Shown here one piece after another: positions 9,328 to 16,544 of a stretch of DNA of 39,550 nt. The translations under genes were made by a program, and so were the position numbers. The DNA comes from Candidatus Binataceae bacterium. GTDB taxonomy: Bacteria > Desulfobacterota > Binatia > Binatales > Binataceae. The DNA lies in NCBI GenBank assembly GCA_030041155.1, contig JASHOJ010000033.1, forward strand, positions 1 through 39,550. Direction: 5' to 3'. A model generated the notes under the pieces. That model was not told where the DNA came from, did no database searches, and was given only the letters and a program-made list of their open reading frames with translations. Every line of letters begins with the position of its first letter. The stretch's first letter is position 1.

Positions 9328-9821
9328 CGGCGAAATTTCCAATTGAACACAGTCTATCTGCCGACGAGCTCATTAATTTCTGCTTTTCAATATAGAAGTT
9401 CTCTCTGAACTCCAGCCATAGTCCTTAGTTCGTTACTAACTTGGCTGCATCTCGTGGAGCGGTTATGCGGGACAGACTGTCGGTTGCCAAGTAGAATATA
9501 CCTACTAACTGGACGCTCTAATGTTCGTTACTCACTTCAACAGTCTCATTGCCTGTTCTTGAGTGTGATGCCCGACGGCAGTCTGCATTAAAAGCGATTC
9601 GCGCGTTTAATAAATCGAATATAAAAACGCTTGACGTAAATTGCGCCGACTAATACTAGTGAAGCGCGGATGAGATATTGCTGATTAATCGGCGATTCAT
9701 TGTTGCTCTATAGTATAGCGAATGGTGTTGCGTCCATTGCTCAGTTGATGCATCGAAGAGCAAAAGAAAAGGGGAGAGAGCATCAGGGTACATAAAAACA
9801 CATCTGCTTGTGGGGGTATCA
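9328..9821. promoter_or_regulatory. AT-rich intergenic region before the Crp/Fnr gene, with repeated 15-mer
   Basis: About 490 bases without a credible gene, clearly richer in A+T than the flanks. It holds two near-identical direct repeats, GTTCGTTACTAACTT (9428-9442) and GTTCGTTACTCACTT (9523-9537), 14 of 15 matching and 95 bases apart, with a related CCTACTAACT between them. Promoter-like elements occur (TTGACG at 9631; TATAGT at 9709) but none has a good partner at ideal spacing. It probably holds the promoter and operators of the regulator gene that follows. Confidence 0.45.
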
Positions 9822-10643
9822 ATGCAGGTCGACATATTACAGGAGGGCGATTCGAGGAAAAGGTTCCAGGAGCAACTGCTTAAGTCGGGAATTCCAGAAA
9901 CTCTTGCGACAGCCCTGGGGGAACATCACACCCCCGTCAACTATCCTCGCGGGTCGCTAATCTATACTCATCGATCCTCCGCCGATCTTCTGTTCTGGGT
10001 CCTCTCAGGTGTGGTTAAAATCCGTCATCGAGGACCAAACGGCGACGCGCTCACGATGGAGTTGGTTACGCCGGGAGAGATGCTAGGGCACATGATAACT
10101 CTCGATGGGCAAGGACGCAGGAGCGCAGCATGCGAGGCTCGAGCTTTTACCAACTGCAATCTCGCGCTCGTGCCGCGAGAGGTTGTCGTGCGCGCATTGT
10201 TGAGCGTTGAGAACTCAGCTCTGGTGTCGCTCGTTGAACGAGCCAACGATGCGTGGTCGGCTGCGGTCAACCGCGCGATCGCGCTACTTGGGCTTTCAAT
10301 GAAGGATCGATTGAAATATGTCCTGCGCGAGATGGGTAGCAGATTTGGCGTACCCGACGAGCGCGGAACGTTTATAGCGTTAAGACTTGAGCATCAGGAT
10401 CTTGCGGAGATGATCGGTTGCTCGCGCTCCATGGTCACGCGGCTGATTTCAGAACTTACGAGGAGCGGCGCGGTAATCGCGGCGCAGCAACAGCGGTATG
10501 TCCTAGTCCGTGGCAGAGAACTATTCATCGAGCGCGCCGCTGTTGCGCAGGTGAATCGGCGAGGTCTGAAACAATCGCCGCTGCCACCGCAAGCGAGCCC
10601 TGCCAGACATTCCTCGAACGGACGCTGGTCGAGTTCAGCGTAG
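9822..10643 (+). CDS. Crp/Fnr family transcriptional regulator
   Basis: Predicted DNA-binding regulator with an N-terminal cyclic-nucleotide-binding-type sensor domain (about residues 15-130: NYPRGSLIYTHRSSADLLFWVLSG, then ELVTPGEMLGHM), a dimerisation helix, and a C-terminal winged helix (LEHQDLAEMIGCSRSMVTRLISEL). The four-Cys Fe-S set of FNR is absent, so oxygen sensing through a cluster is unlikely; the ligand is unknown. In CRP-like proteins the recognition helix usually reads RETV; here it is RSMV, so the DNA half-site probably differs from TGTGA. The ATG at 9822 with GGGGG at 9812-9816 is preferred over the in-frame GTG at 9810. The tail after about residue 240 is low-complexity. A strong terminator follows, so it is transcribed alone. 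Confidence 0.88.
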   Translation: MQVDILQEGDSRKRFQEQLLKSGIPETLATALGEHHTPVNYPRGSLIYTHRSSADLLFWVLSGVVKIRHRGPNGDALTMELVTPGEMLGHMITLDGQGRRSAACEARAFTNCNLALVPREVVVRALLSVENSALVSLVERANDAWSAAVNRAIALLGLSMKDRLKYVLREMGSRFGVPDERGTFIALRLEHQDLAEMIGCSRSMVTRLISELTRSGAVIAAQQQRYVLVRGRELFIERAAVAQVNRRGLKQSPLPPQASPARHSSNGRWSSSA

Positions 10644-10668
10644 CCGCTAATCGACGCAGCCGCGAATG

Positions 10669-10709
10669 AGATGAGCTTCGGACTACCCGGTCCGGATCTC
10701 ATCTTTTTT
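10669..10709 (+). terminator. strong Rho-independent terminator after Crp/Fnr gene
   Basis: A 15-base stem with two mismatches: left arm begins AGATGAG (10669), right arm ends CTCATCT, loop near TACCC, followed by a run of T at 10704-10709. This is the most convincing intrinsic terminator in the window. Confidence 0.85.
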
Positions 10710-10997
10710 GTCGCTCCTTGACGATCTTGTAACCAGTCGCGAGGAGTCGCCTTGCTGCCAACAGAAACGCGCCCCAAGTGCGTAGCAGCGAAGTTTTCTC
10801 TCTCGTGATGACTATTCACACGTTAATCGAGCAAGTGCGTGAGGAGGGAACTTTAATGCCTTATTACAGCTGTGGCGCTCATGTAAACAAATACATCGCC
10901 AATTCGCATTATGCCTTAGGAAACGGCGATCGGTTGTGATGAGGATTTGTCGAAGACTACCAGCAAATCAGCTGACACCTGTTTAGGGAGGGGACAA
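10710..10997 (+). promoter_or_regulatory. leader region of the first Cys-rich gene, with possible small ORF
   Basis: After the terminator, 288 bases precede the first Cys-rich gene. It contains the motif TGACTATTCAC (10809-10819), found again upstream of the second Cys-rich gene (11988-11998). A short reading frame runs from ATG at 10808 through an internal ATG at 10856, which has GAGGAGG upstream, to the TGA at 10937-10939 (43 or 27 residues). It could be a leader peptide or chance. No clear promoter hexamers were found. Confidence 0.4.
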
Positions 10998-11723
10998 ATG
11001 ACACGGAATGTTTGCACTCTAGTTGGAAGTCTCGCGGCGACCTTTGCGGTTGCTCTAACAGCGGCCGTAATTGGATCGCCGCCGGAAGTTCATGCGCAAA
11101 TCGAGCGCTCGTCCGCGCAAGCGGGAACAGCGGTAGCAAGCGACGTATACAAGGTCGCGTATTTCGACCTGAACAGCTGTACATCGGAGGATACCGACGA
11201 TGAAACTGATACCGAAGAGGCTGATCCCGCCGGCGGTGACGGTAACGGCCTGGTCAGGACTATCAATCCCACCTCAACACCCCAACTGTGCGAGATGACG
11301 TACGTATTCGACGCGCATGAGGAAGAGCAGGAATGCTGCGGCTGCGTTGTCACAAACGATGGTCTTCGCGTGCAGACAGTATTTCCCGACCTGTCCTGCA
11401 ATCCGAGCGATGGGCAATCATTCGGAACAGGCGTAATCAAGATCATCTCGTCTCTGCCGAACGCCCCCGCGCCCGAGTATTGCGATCCAGCGCTGGCGCT
11501 TTCGCTCGCACCGGCGCTGCGCCCTTCGATTACCCACACGGAAGAGTCGAATGGCGTCTACGGAGTATCAGTGCAGAACTTTCAGGATGCGCCGCTGGAT
11601 GCGACGGAGTTGGCGAATCTGGTCAACACCTGCGCATTTATCAAGACTAACCAGTCCGGCGCGGGCATTTGCAATTGCGGTGTGGGTGACTGGGCACCAG
11701 CCACCGCATCCGCTCGCCGCTAG
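10998..11723 (+). CDS. secreted Cys-rich ECCGC-family protein, paralog A
   Basis: A 241-residue exported protein of a family I know only as uncharacterised. The ATG at 10998 has GGGAGGGG at 10986-10993. Residues 1-33 are a signal peptide (hydrophobic core, cleavage after VHA, mature start Gln34-Ile35). The mature protein contains DVYKVAYFD, an acidic insert, LVRTINPTSTPQLC, YVFDAHEEEQ, then ECCGC (112-116), VIKIISSLPNAPAP, CDPALALSL, and a C-terminal TCAFIKTNQSGAGICNC. Ten Cys residues in the mature chain, an even number, suggest disulfides. It closely resembles paralog B and the N-terminal domain of the protein at 14325. A neighbouring DsbA-like gene suggests oxidative folding in the periplasm. 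Function unknown. Confidence 0.8.
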   Translation: MTRNVCTLVGSLAATFAVALTAAVIGSPPEVHAQIERSSAQAGTAVASDVYKVAYFDLNSCTSEDTDDETDTEEADPAGGDGNGLVRTINPTSTPQLCEMTYVFDAHEEEQECCGCVVTNDGLRVQTVFPDLSCNPSDGQSFGTGVIKIISSLPNAPAPEYCDPALALSLAPALRPSITHTEESNGVYGVSVQNFQDAPLDATELANLVNTCAFIKTNQSGAGICNCGVGDWAPATASARR

Positions 11724-12249
11724 AAATTCGATTTCCTGGGGTGCGCCGGTGCCGCAGCCATCACGCGGCGCCGGCGCACTTGTATCCACTGTCGCAGAAG
11801 CGCGATGCGCAACAGCGACTGTCCCTCAGTTGCACCGTACGAGTTCACCCGCGTTCGAATAGCTATATGACATTTTCGTACGATGGAATTGCATTCGTAT
11901 ACATCTGCGTTCCGACAGAGCAGACCAGCCTAATCTGGCGTTCTTTGCTCAATTCAGATGCGAACCACGACACTCACGCGCGATTTGTGACTATTCACCT
12001 GTTACCAATGCGCGAGGGTGAATGACGAACGCGAATCGCGTCACGTTCAAACGAGCGCGTGTTACAAAAGCTCTCACTAGTAGCATTTCAAAGCCGCTGC
12101 AGCAGTCCAGCAATGTCAGAAAGAGGTCAACCAAAGGAGGAAGAATCAGACAAAGAGAGAGAAAACAGGATCTTGGTAGGTCAGCCATAAACTTCAACAG
12201 TCAGAGAAAACCTAGTTACGAAGAGCAATTCGGAACCAAGGAGGAAGAT
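11724..12249 (+). promoter_or_regulatory. 526-bp spacer between Cys-rich paralogs A and B
   Basis: No convincing gene. It holds a GC-rich hairpin (11741-11779), the second copy of TGACTATTCAC (11988-11998) with following GTTA as in the leader of paralog A, and a purine-rich stretch before the B start. The reading frame of B is open back to 12022, but that segment is Arg/Lys/Ser-rich and lies before a perfect signal peptide, so I treat it as untranslated leader. Confidence 0.4.
11741..11779 (+). terminator. GC-rich hairpin after paralog A
   Basis: Inverted repeat of 15 base pairs with one G-T wobble: GTGCGCCGGTGCCGC, a 9-base loop, GCGGCGCCGGCGCAC. No T run follows. A closely similar hairpin follows paralog B (12984-13024). 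Confidence 0.5.
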
Positions 12250-12957
12250 ATGAATCGCTATTTCGTTCGAGTGATCGAGAGCGTGGCTTTTGTGGCGCTC
12301 GTCGCTGCATTTGGAGCCGTGCTGAGCGTGCCGACACCGGCTAACGCTCAAATCAAGCGTTCGTCGGCGCAGGCCAGCAGTGCTGTCGCGACCGACGTCT
12401 ATAAGGTCGCTTACTTCGACATCAACAGTCAGGCAACGAATCCCTTCGGCGGACTCGAGCCCGTTGGCGGTGACGGCGAGGAACTGGTGCGCACGATCAA
12501 TCCGACGTCGACGCCGATTCTCTGCCAGATGGTGTACGTCTGGGATGCGTCTGAAGAGTTGCAAGAATGCTGTGGCTGCATCGTGACTAACGATGGGCTG
12601 CGCGTAGAGGCCGTCGGCGCCGATCTGACCGCGAATCCAAGCAATGGCGCGGCCTTCGGTTACGGCACGATCGATATCATCTCGTCGCTGCCCAATGCAC
12701 CGGCCCCGGTCGAGTGCGATCCGGCTCTTGCGCTCTCGCTGTCACCCGCGCTGCGTTCGTCGATCACGCACGTGGAATCGTCAGGAGAGACCGTGAGTGT
12801 ATCAGTTGAGAACTTCCAGGATGCTCCTCTCGATGCGACCAACGAGGCCGCGATGGTTGCCGACTGCGCGTTCATTCATACGAACCAGAGCGGTCACGGC
12901 ATCTGCAGCTGCGGCGTTGGCGACAATACTCCGGAGACTGCGTCAGCAAAGCGCTAA
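12250..12957 (+). CDS. secreted Cys-rich ECCGC-family protein, paralog B
   Basis: A 235-residue exported protein, plainly a duplicate of paralog A: more than half of the mature residues match by eye, with blocks such as DVYKVAYFD, LVRTINPTSTP, IISSLPNAPAP and VENFQDAPLDAT nearly unchanged. The ATG at 12250 follows AAGGAGGA. The signal peptide is residues 1-33 with cleavage after ANA before Gln34, the same length as in A. ECCGC is at 106-110. The mature chain has eight Cys residues, all at positions shared with A: one after PILC, three in ECCGC, CDPAL, DCAF and CSC. The acidic insert of A is replaced by a Gly/Pro segment. Likely periplasmic, outer-surface or extracellular; function unknown. 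Confidence 0.8.
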   Translation: MNRYFVRVIESVAFVALVAAFGAVLSVPTPANAQIKRSSAQASSAVATDVYKVAYFDINSQATNPFGGLEPVGGDGEELVRTINPTSTPILCQMVYVWDASEELQECCGCIVTNDGLRVEAVGADLTANPSNGAAFGYGTIDIISSLPNAPAPVECDPALALSLSPALRSSITHVESSGETVSVSVENFQDAPLDATNEAAMVADCAFIHTNQSGHGICSCGVGDNTPETASAKR

Positions 12958-12983
12958 GACCTGAGTAAGTGATCCTAAGGCAT

Positions 12984-13024
12984 ACCGCGCCGGTTGCCGT
13001 GAAGTGTTGCGGCGCCGGCGCGGT
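12984..13024 (+). terminator. GC-rich hairpin between paralog B and the DsbA-like gene
   Basis: Left arm ACCGCGCCGGTTGCCG, loop near TGAAGTGTT, right arm GCGGCGCCGGCGCGGT, with a small internal asymmetry, then TTCTCTTG. It shares most of both arms with the hairpin after paralog A. It could terminate, attenuate or stabilise the B transcript ahead of the downstream gene. Confidence 0.5.
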
Positions 13025-13066
13025 TCTCTTGTCTGCAAAGGCACAAAGAACAAAGGAGGAGCTGAG

Positions 13067-14143
13067 ATGAGATTGCGAGATGCACTTACCGGGATGGTGG
13101 TCGCGACGGCGTTTTTCGCGATTGCGCTTCCGGTATCTGCTCAATCTTCCAATCCGGGGGGTCGTCCAGCTGTTGTTGCTCGTGTGGATGGCACCAATAT
13201 CACCAGTCGCGACCTGGATCAGTCGGATCCAGGCAAGATGCTGAATGCCCGCTATCGCTATTACCTGACCGAGCGCGAAGCGATCGGACCAGCGGTCGAC
13301 AACCAACTTCTAGAGAATGAGGCCAAGAAAGAAAGCTTGACCGTTGATCAGTTGCTACAGAGGCACGCGTACGCACAAATCAAGCAACCTAGCGACGAGG
13401 CGCTGCGTTTCTACTATCTCGGCGTCGAGACAACCCAGCCCTACAGCCAGATTCGCGCGGGCATCCTGAAGCATCTGATGGATTTGCAGAAGACCAAGGC
13501 GCGCCAAGCGTATATCGACAAGCTGCGGGCGCAGCACAAGGTGACTATCACGTTGCTGCCACCCGTGGCCGACGTCGCCGTGGGCGATGCTCCGACCGAG
13601 GGGCCGAGCGCGGCGACTGTGACACTGATCGAATACGCTGATTATCAATGTCCGTATTGCCGCCAGATTGAGCCGTCGCTGAATAAACTGCGAGAGGAAT
13701 TTCCCCGCCAGCTCCGCATCGCGTTCAAGGACTTTCCGCTACCGATGCATCCATACGCTGAGAAAGCGGCGGAAGCTTCGCATTGTGCCGAGGCTCAGGG
13801 AAAGTTCTGGCAGTACCACGATCAGTTGTATTCCGAGAACGGCACCGATCTGACGGTGCCTGAGTTGAAGAAAATAGCTTCGGGGTTACACCTCGACAAC
13901 GCGAAATTTGACAAATGCCTCGACTCCGGTGATGAGGCGTCTCCCGTTGAGAAAGACAAGGACGAAGGCAGCGCGATCGGTTTGACCGGAACGCCCGCGA
14001 TCTTTATCAACGGGCATTTTGTGAGCGGTGCGGTCGCTTACGAAACGCTGGAGGAAGTCGTCCGCGAGGAGATACGCGCGGACTCCGGTGTGCGTGAGTC
14101 GGAAGCCGCAGGAGGGGAAATGCAAACCGCTCGCCGCAAATAA
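13067..14143 (+). CDS. SurA_N-like / DsbA-family thiol-disulfide oxidoreductase fusion
   Basis: A 358-residue exported protein. The ATG at 13067 follows AAAGGAGGAG. Residues 1-25 are a signal peptide ending VSA. Residues about 35-160 resemble the N-terminal helical chaperone region of SurA/PpiC-type foldases (VVARVDGTNITSRDLDQ, then a helical stretch). Residues about 180-345 are a DsbA/thioredoxin domain: active site CPYC (Cys195, Cys198) in EYADYQCPYCRQIEP, a further Cys pair (ASHCAEAQG, FDKCLDSG), and the cis-Pro loop GLTGTPAIFING. DsbA-family enzymes of this layout introduce or isomerise disulfides in exported proteins. Its position between Cys-rich exported proteins suggests these are its substrates; that is inference. 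No DsbB or VKOR partner is visible here. Confidence 0.88.
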   Translation: MRLRDALTGMVVATAFFAIALPVSAQSSNPGGRPAVVARVDGTNITSRDLDQSDPGKMLNARYRYYLTEREAIGPAVDNQLLENEAKKESLTVDQLLQRHAYAQIKQPSDEALRFYYLGVETTQPYSQIRAGILKHLMDLQKTKARQAYIDKLRAQHKVTITLLPPVADVAVGDAPTEGPSAATVTLIEYADYQCPYCRQIEPSLNKLREEFPRQLRIAFKDFPLPMHPYAEKAAEASHCAEAQGKFWQYHDQLYSENGTDLTVPELKKIASGLHLDNAKFDKCLDSGDEASPVEKDKDEGSAIGLTGTPAIFINGHFVSGAVAYETLEEVVREEIRADSGVRESEAAGGEMQTARRK

Positions 14144-14242
14144 CGGCGCGCGAAGCATTCCGCTCACGATGGTCCTCAGTCACGAAGCCGCGGCCGGTCG
14201 ACTGGAACGTTGCCGGCTAGTCCGCCAAGTGTCTCCGATCGA

Positions 14243-14280
14243 GCGTCGCCTCCTCTGCATAAGCTGGTGGGAGGCGACGC
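14243..14280 (+). other. perfect 11-bp hairpin in leader of the propeller-fused Cys-rich gene
   Basis: GCGTCGCCTCC, a 16-base loop, and its exact complement GGAGGCGACGC, 45 bases before the next ATG. Its right arm contains GGAGG but is too far upstream to be the ribosome site used. It may be a terminator without T tract or an mRNA-stability element. Confidence 0.4.
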
Positions 14281-14324
14281 CTGTCGGTCGCGGAAGCGGG
14301 CCGCGTTACGTGGGAGGACTCGTG

Positions 14325-16301
14325 ATGCAGACTGTAAGGTTAGAACGGCTACAGCAAAGAACTACATCATTTGCAGTTGCCGCGTTAGCGCTGCTGGTCC
14401 TGTTGCCAGGGCCAGCCTTGGCTCAGATCAAACGGGCAAGCGGTCCCCAGGCCGATGGTTTACCTGATGATGTATTCCGAGTCAGTTATTTCGATACCGG
14501 CACCGCTACAACTCCCAGCTTCGTGCTTGGAATCGGTGGTCAAGGCGTCGGCGGTGCCGGCGATAGCCTTGTCAGGATAGTCAATCCTACTTCGCAACCG
14601 GCTCTCTGCGCGATGATCTATGTATTCGATGAAGCTGAGGAGCAGCAGGAGTGTTGCGGATGCTCGATTACCGCGGACGGGTTTCTCTCCCTTTCCACCG
14701 AGAACAATTTGACGGGGAATCCCGCAAGTGGCGCCGCTCACTTTCCCACCGGCGTAATCAAGATTGTGTCATCGCTGCCCAACACCAGTGTTGCGGGTGT
14801 CTGCGATCCAGGATTGACGTTGACTCCAACACCCACGCTCCGCGAGTGGGGTGAGCATGCCGAAGAGACATCTGCAGAGGACAAGGGAGAGGTCGGGTCG
14901 GCCATCCGGCCAAGTGTGGCAGTCACCAGAACGATCGAAAATGTTTCGATCCTGAACTACTCTCCGGCGCCGACGGATGCGCAGGAATTTACGAATCTGG
15001 TGGCCGAATGCGCGAAGATCGAATCCAACGGGACCGGAACTGGAGTTTGCACCTGCGATCCGACTAATCCTCCGCCTTCCAACCCTCTGTCGACTGACAG
15101 TGCTTGTACACAGGAGGGAGCTCTAGGCCTGCTGATCTCGGGAAACAATGTTGATCTTTATGTGCCCAATAGCAGCGTGTCAGAGGCTAGCGGCTTCGTA
15201 AGTCCTGCTCCGTATTCCACCACCGGAGTCCAGCTGGTGGTGCTCGAGGGTTCCGGCACAAACGCGAGCATACCGACTAGCAAGTTGGTTGTTTCATGCG
15301 GCGCGAATGGCTCGACGGGAGAGACTGCCTGTGTCGGAGACGACACAACGCTCTATCTAATCAATGGAACGACTGTATCCGATACTCTCGCCAGCGGAGC
15401 CATCGGCCGGCATACATTCAGCGACGGCTACTGCACGAATTGCGGAGTCACTATCGACCCGACGACTGATCTTGCGATCATCAGCGAGTCGCTCAGCTCA
15501 ACATCGTCCAGTGTATCCGGCTATCAGCTTCTGGATCTCTCGAGCAATACCTTCGGCACTCCGTTCGTGACTCCCGATCCGATCGCAGAAAACTTCGGCG
15601 TCGATTCAGGGCGGAACCTTATCCTTTCGCCGAGTGAAGACATTCCAATGTACGAGTTGATCAACATCTCTGATCCGACGACACCGGCCGTGTACAACAA
15701 CTACATCGGTACTCCAACCGGAATTCAATTCGATTCCTCGGCAGAAGAGTGTTCGACGGGGATTATTCTAGCCTCGGATGAAGAACATCCAGGCCTCTAC
15801 ATTGCGGATCTGACCCAGGCCACGTTCACAGCAGGATCGCCTGGTCTCTGGAGCGCGCCAGAACAATTCCAGACACTGCCCGAGTTCACCGCGTTCACTC
15901 AGGGTGGAAGCCTTACCGGCACCACAGAAATCGCGGTCGCGTCGGGGCAGCATCTCGCAATTTTGGATGACGCATTTGGAACCACCGCATTCGGCGCGGT
16001 CCAACTGCCGGCGACATCGGGTACGGGCACGCCTGCGATTCAGGACTGGGTAGTAGGGAACCTGCCGTCCACTCCCGATGGTAAGGGATGGCTCAACGGA
16101 TACGACGTTCATTTCATAAGCGCGTACGTAAGTCCGAATAACAACAAAGCTTACGGCGTTCTGGTTAATCGCCAGCGCACTTACGTGGCACTCGTGGATT
16201 TGGCTGCTCTTATGGCTGCCGCGCGGACAGGCGCTCACATACTCGATTCGGCGGTCAATCTGGTTACAAGCAACATCGTGACTTACATAGCGATTGATTA
16301 G
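14325..16301 (+). CDS. secreted protein: ECCGC Cys-rich domain plus beta-propeller-like region (paralog C)
   Basis: A 658-residue exported protein. The ATG at 14325 follows GGGAGGA at 14313-14319. Signal peptide residues 1-33, cleavage after ALA before Gln34-Ile35, as in paralogs A and B. Residues about 34-250 are the same Cys-rich domain (DVFRVSYFD, LVRIVNPTSQPALC, ECCGC at 109-113, IKIVSSLPN, CDPGL, ECAKI, GVCTC), with an extra charged insert near residues 185-195. After a Pro/Asn/Ser linker, residues about 265-658 contain repeated strand-rich segments (GYQLLDLSSNTFG, YELINISDPTTP, GLYIADLTQATF, HLAILDDAFG, TYVALVDLAAL) that look like blades of a YVTN/NHL-type beta-propeller. Probably a cell-surface or extracellular binding or scaffold protein. 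Function unknown. Confidence 0.8.
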   Translation: MQTVRLERLQQRTTSFAVAALALLVLLPGPALAQIKRASGPQADGLPDDVFRVSYFDTGTATTPSFVLGIGGQGVGGAGDSLVRIVNPTSQPALCAMIYVFDEAEEQQECCGCSITADGFLSLSTENNLTGNPASGAAHFPTGVIKIVSSLPNTSVAGVCDPGLTLTPTPTLREWGEHAEETSAEDKGEVGSAIRPSVAVTRTIENVSILNYSPAPTDAQEFTNLVAECAKIESNGTGTGVCTCDPTNPPPSNPLSTDSACTQEGALGLLISGNNVDLYVPNSSVSEASGFVSPAPYSTTGVQLVVLEGSGTNASIPTSKLVVSCGANGSTGETACVGDDTTLYLINGTTVSDTLASGAIGRHTFSDGYCTNCGVTIDPTTDLAIISESLSSTSSSVSGYQLLDLSSNTFGTPFVTPDPIAENFGVDSGRNLILSPSEDIPMYELINISDPTTPAVYNNYIGTPTGIQFDSSAEECSTGIILASDEEHPGLYIADLTQATFTAGSPGLWSAPEQFQTLPEFTAFTQGGSLTGTTEIAVASGQHLAILDDAFGTTAFGAVQLPATSGTGTPAIQDWVVGNLPSTPDGKGWLNGYDVHFISAYVSPNNNKAYGVLVNRQRTYVALVDLAALMAAARTGAHILDSAVNLVTSNIVTYIAID

Positions 16302-16544
16302 GGAGCTGAACATAAGACTGAACGATCACAGAGAGGCAAATTGAAAAGAGACTGAGTAATTGACGAATTAGCGTTGGGCGAACGCACCGATTGCTGGGAG
16401 CGGAGCGTTCGTAAGAGTTAAACGATCGCTATTTGGGAGGAGCAGGGCAGGGCGGGACATCAGTGGCCGGCGATTGTGTCGTGACGGGACGAGTTACTGG
16501 CTCAGCGCGAATTTTAACGAACACGAGCAAAGGGGGTCACGTAT

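Noticed and set aside
10805..10820. Canonical CRP or FNR box in TGACTATTCAC
   Set aside because: The half-sites TGA and TCA are four bases apart, whereas CRP (TGTGA-N6-TCACA) and FNR (TTGAT-N4-ATCAA) need six between the equivalent TGA and TCA. Kept only as an unassigned motif.
12022..12249. N-terminal extension of paralog B
   Set aside because: It is in frame, but basic and low-complexity, and would bury a perfect signal peptide preceded by AAGGAGGA.
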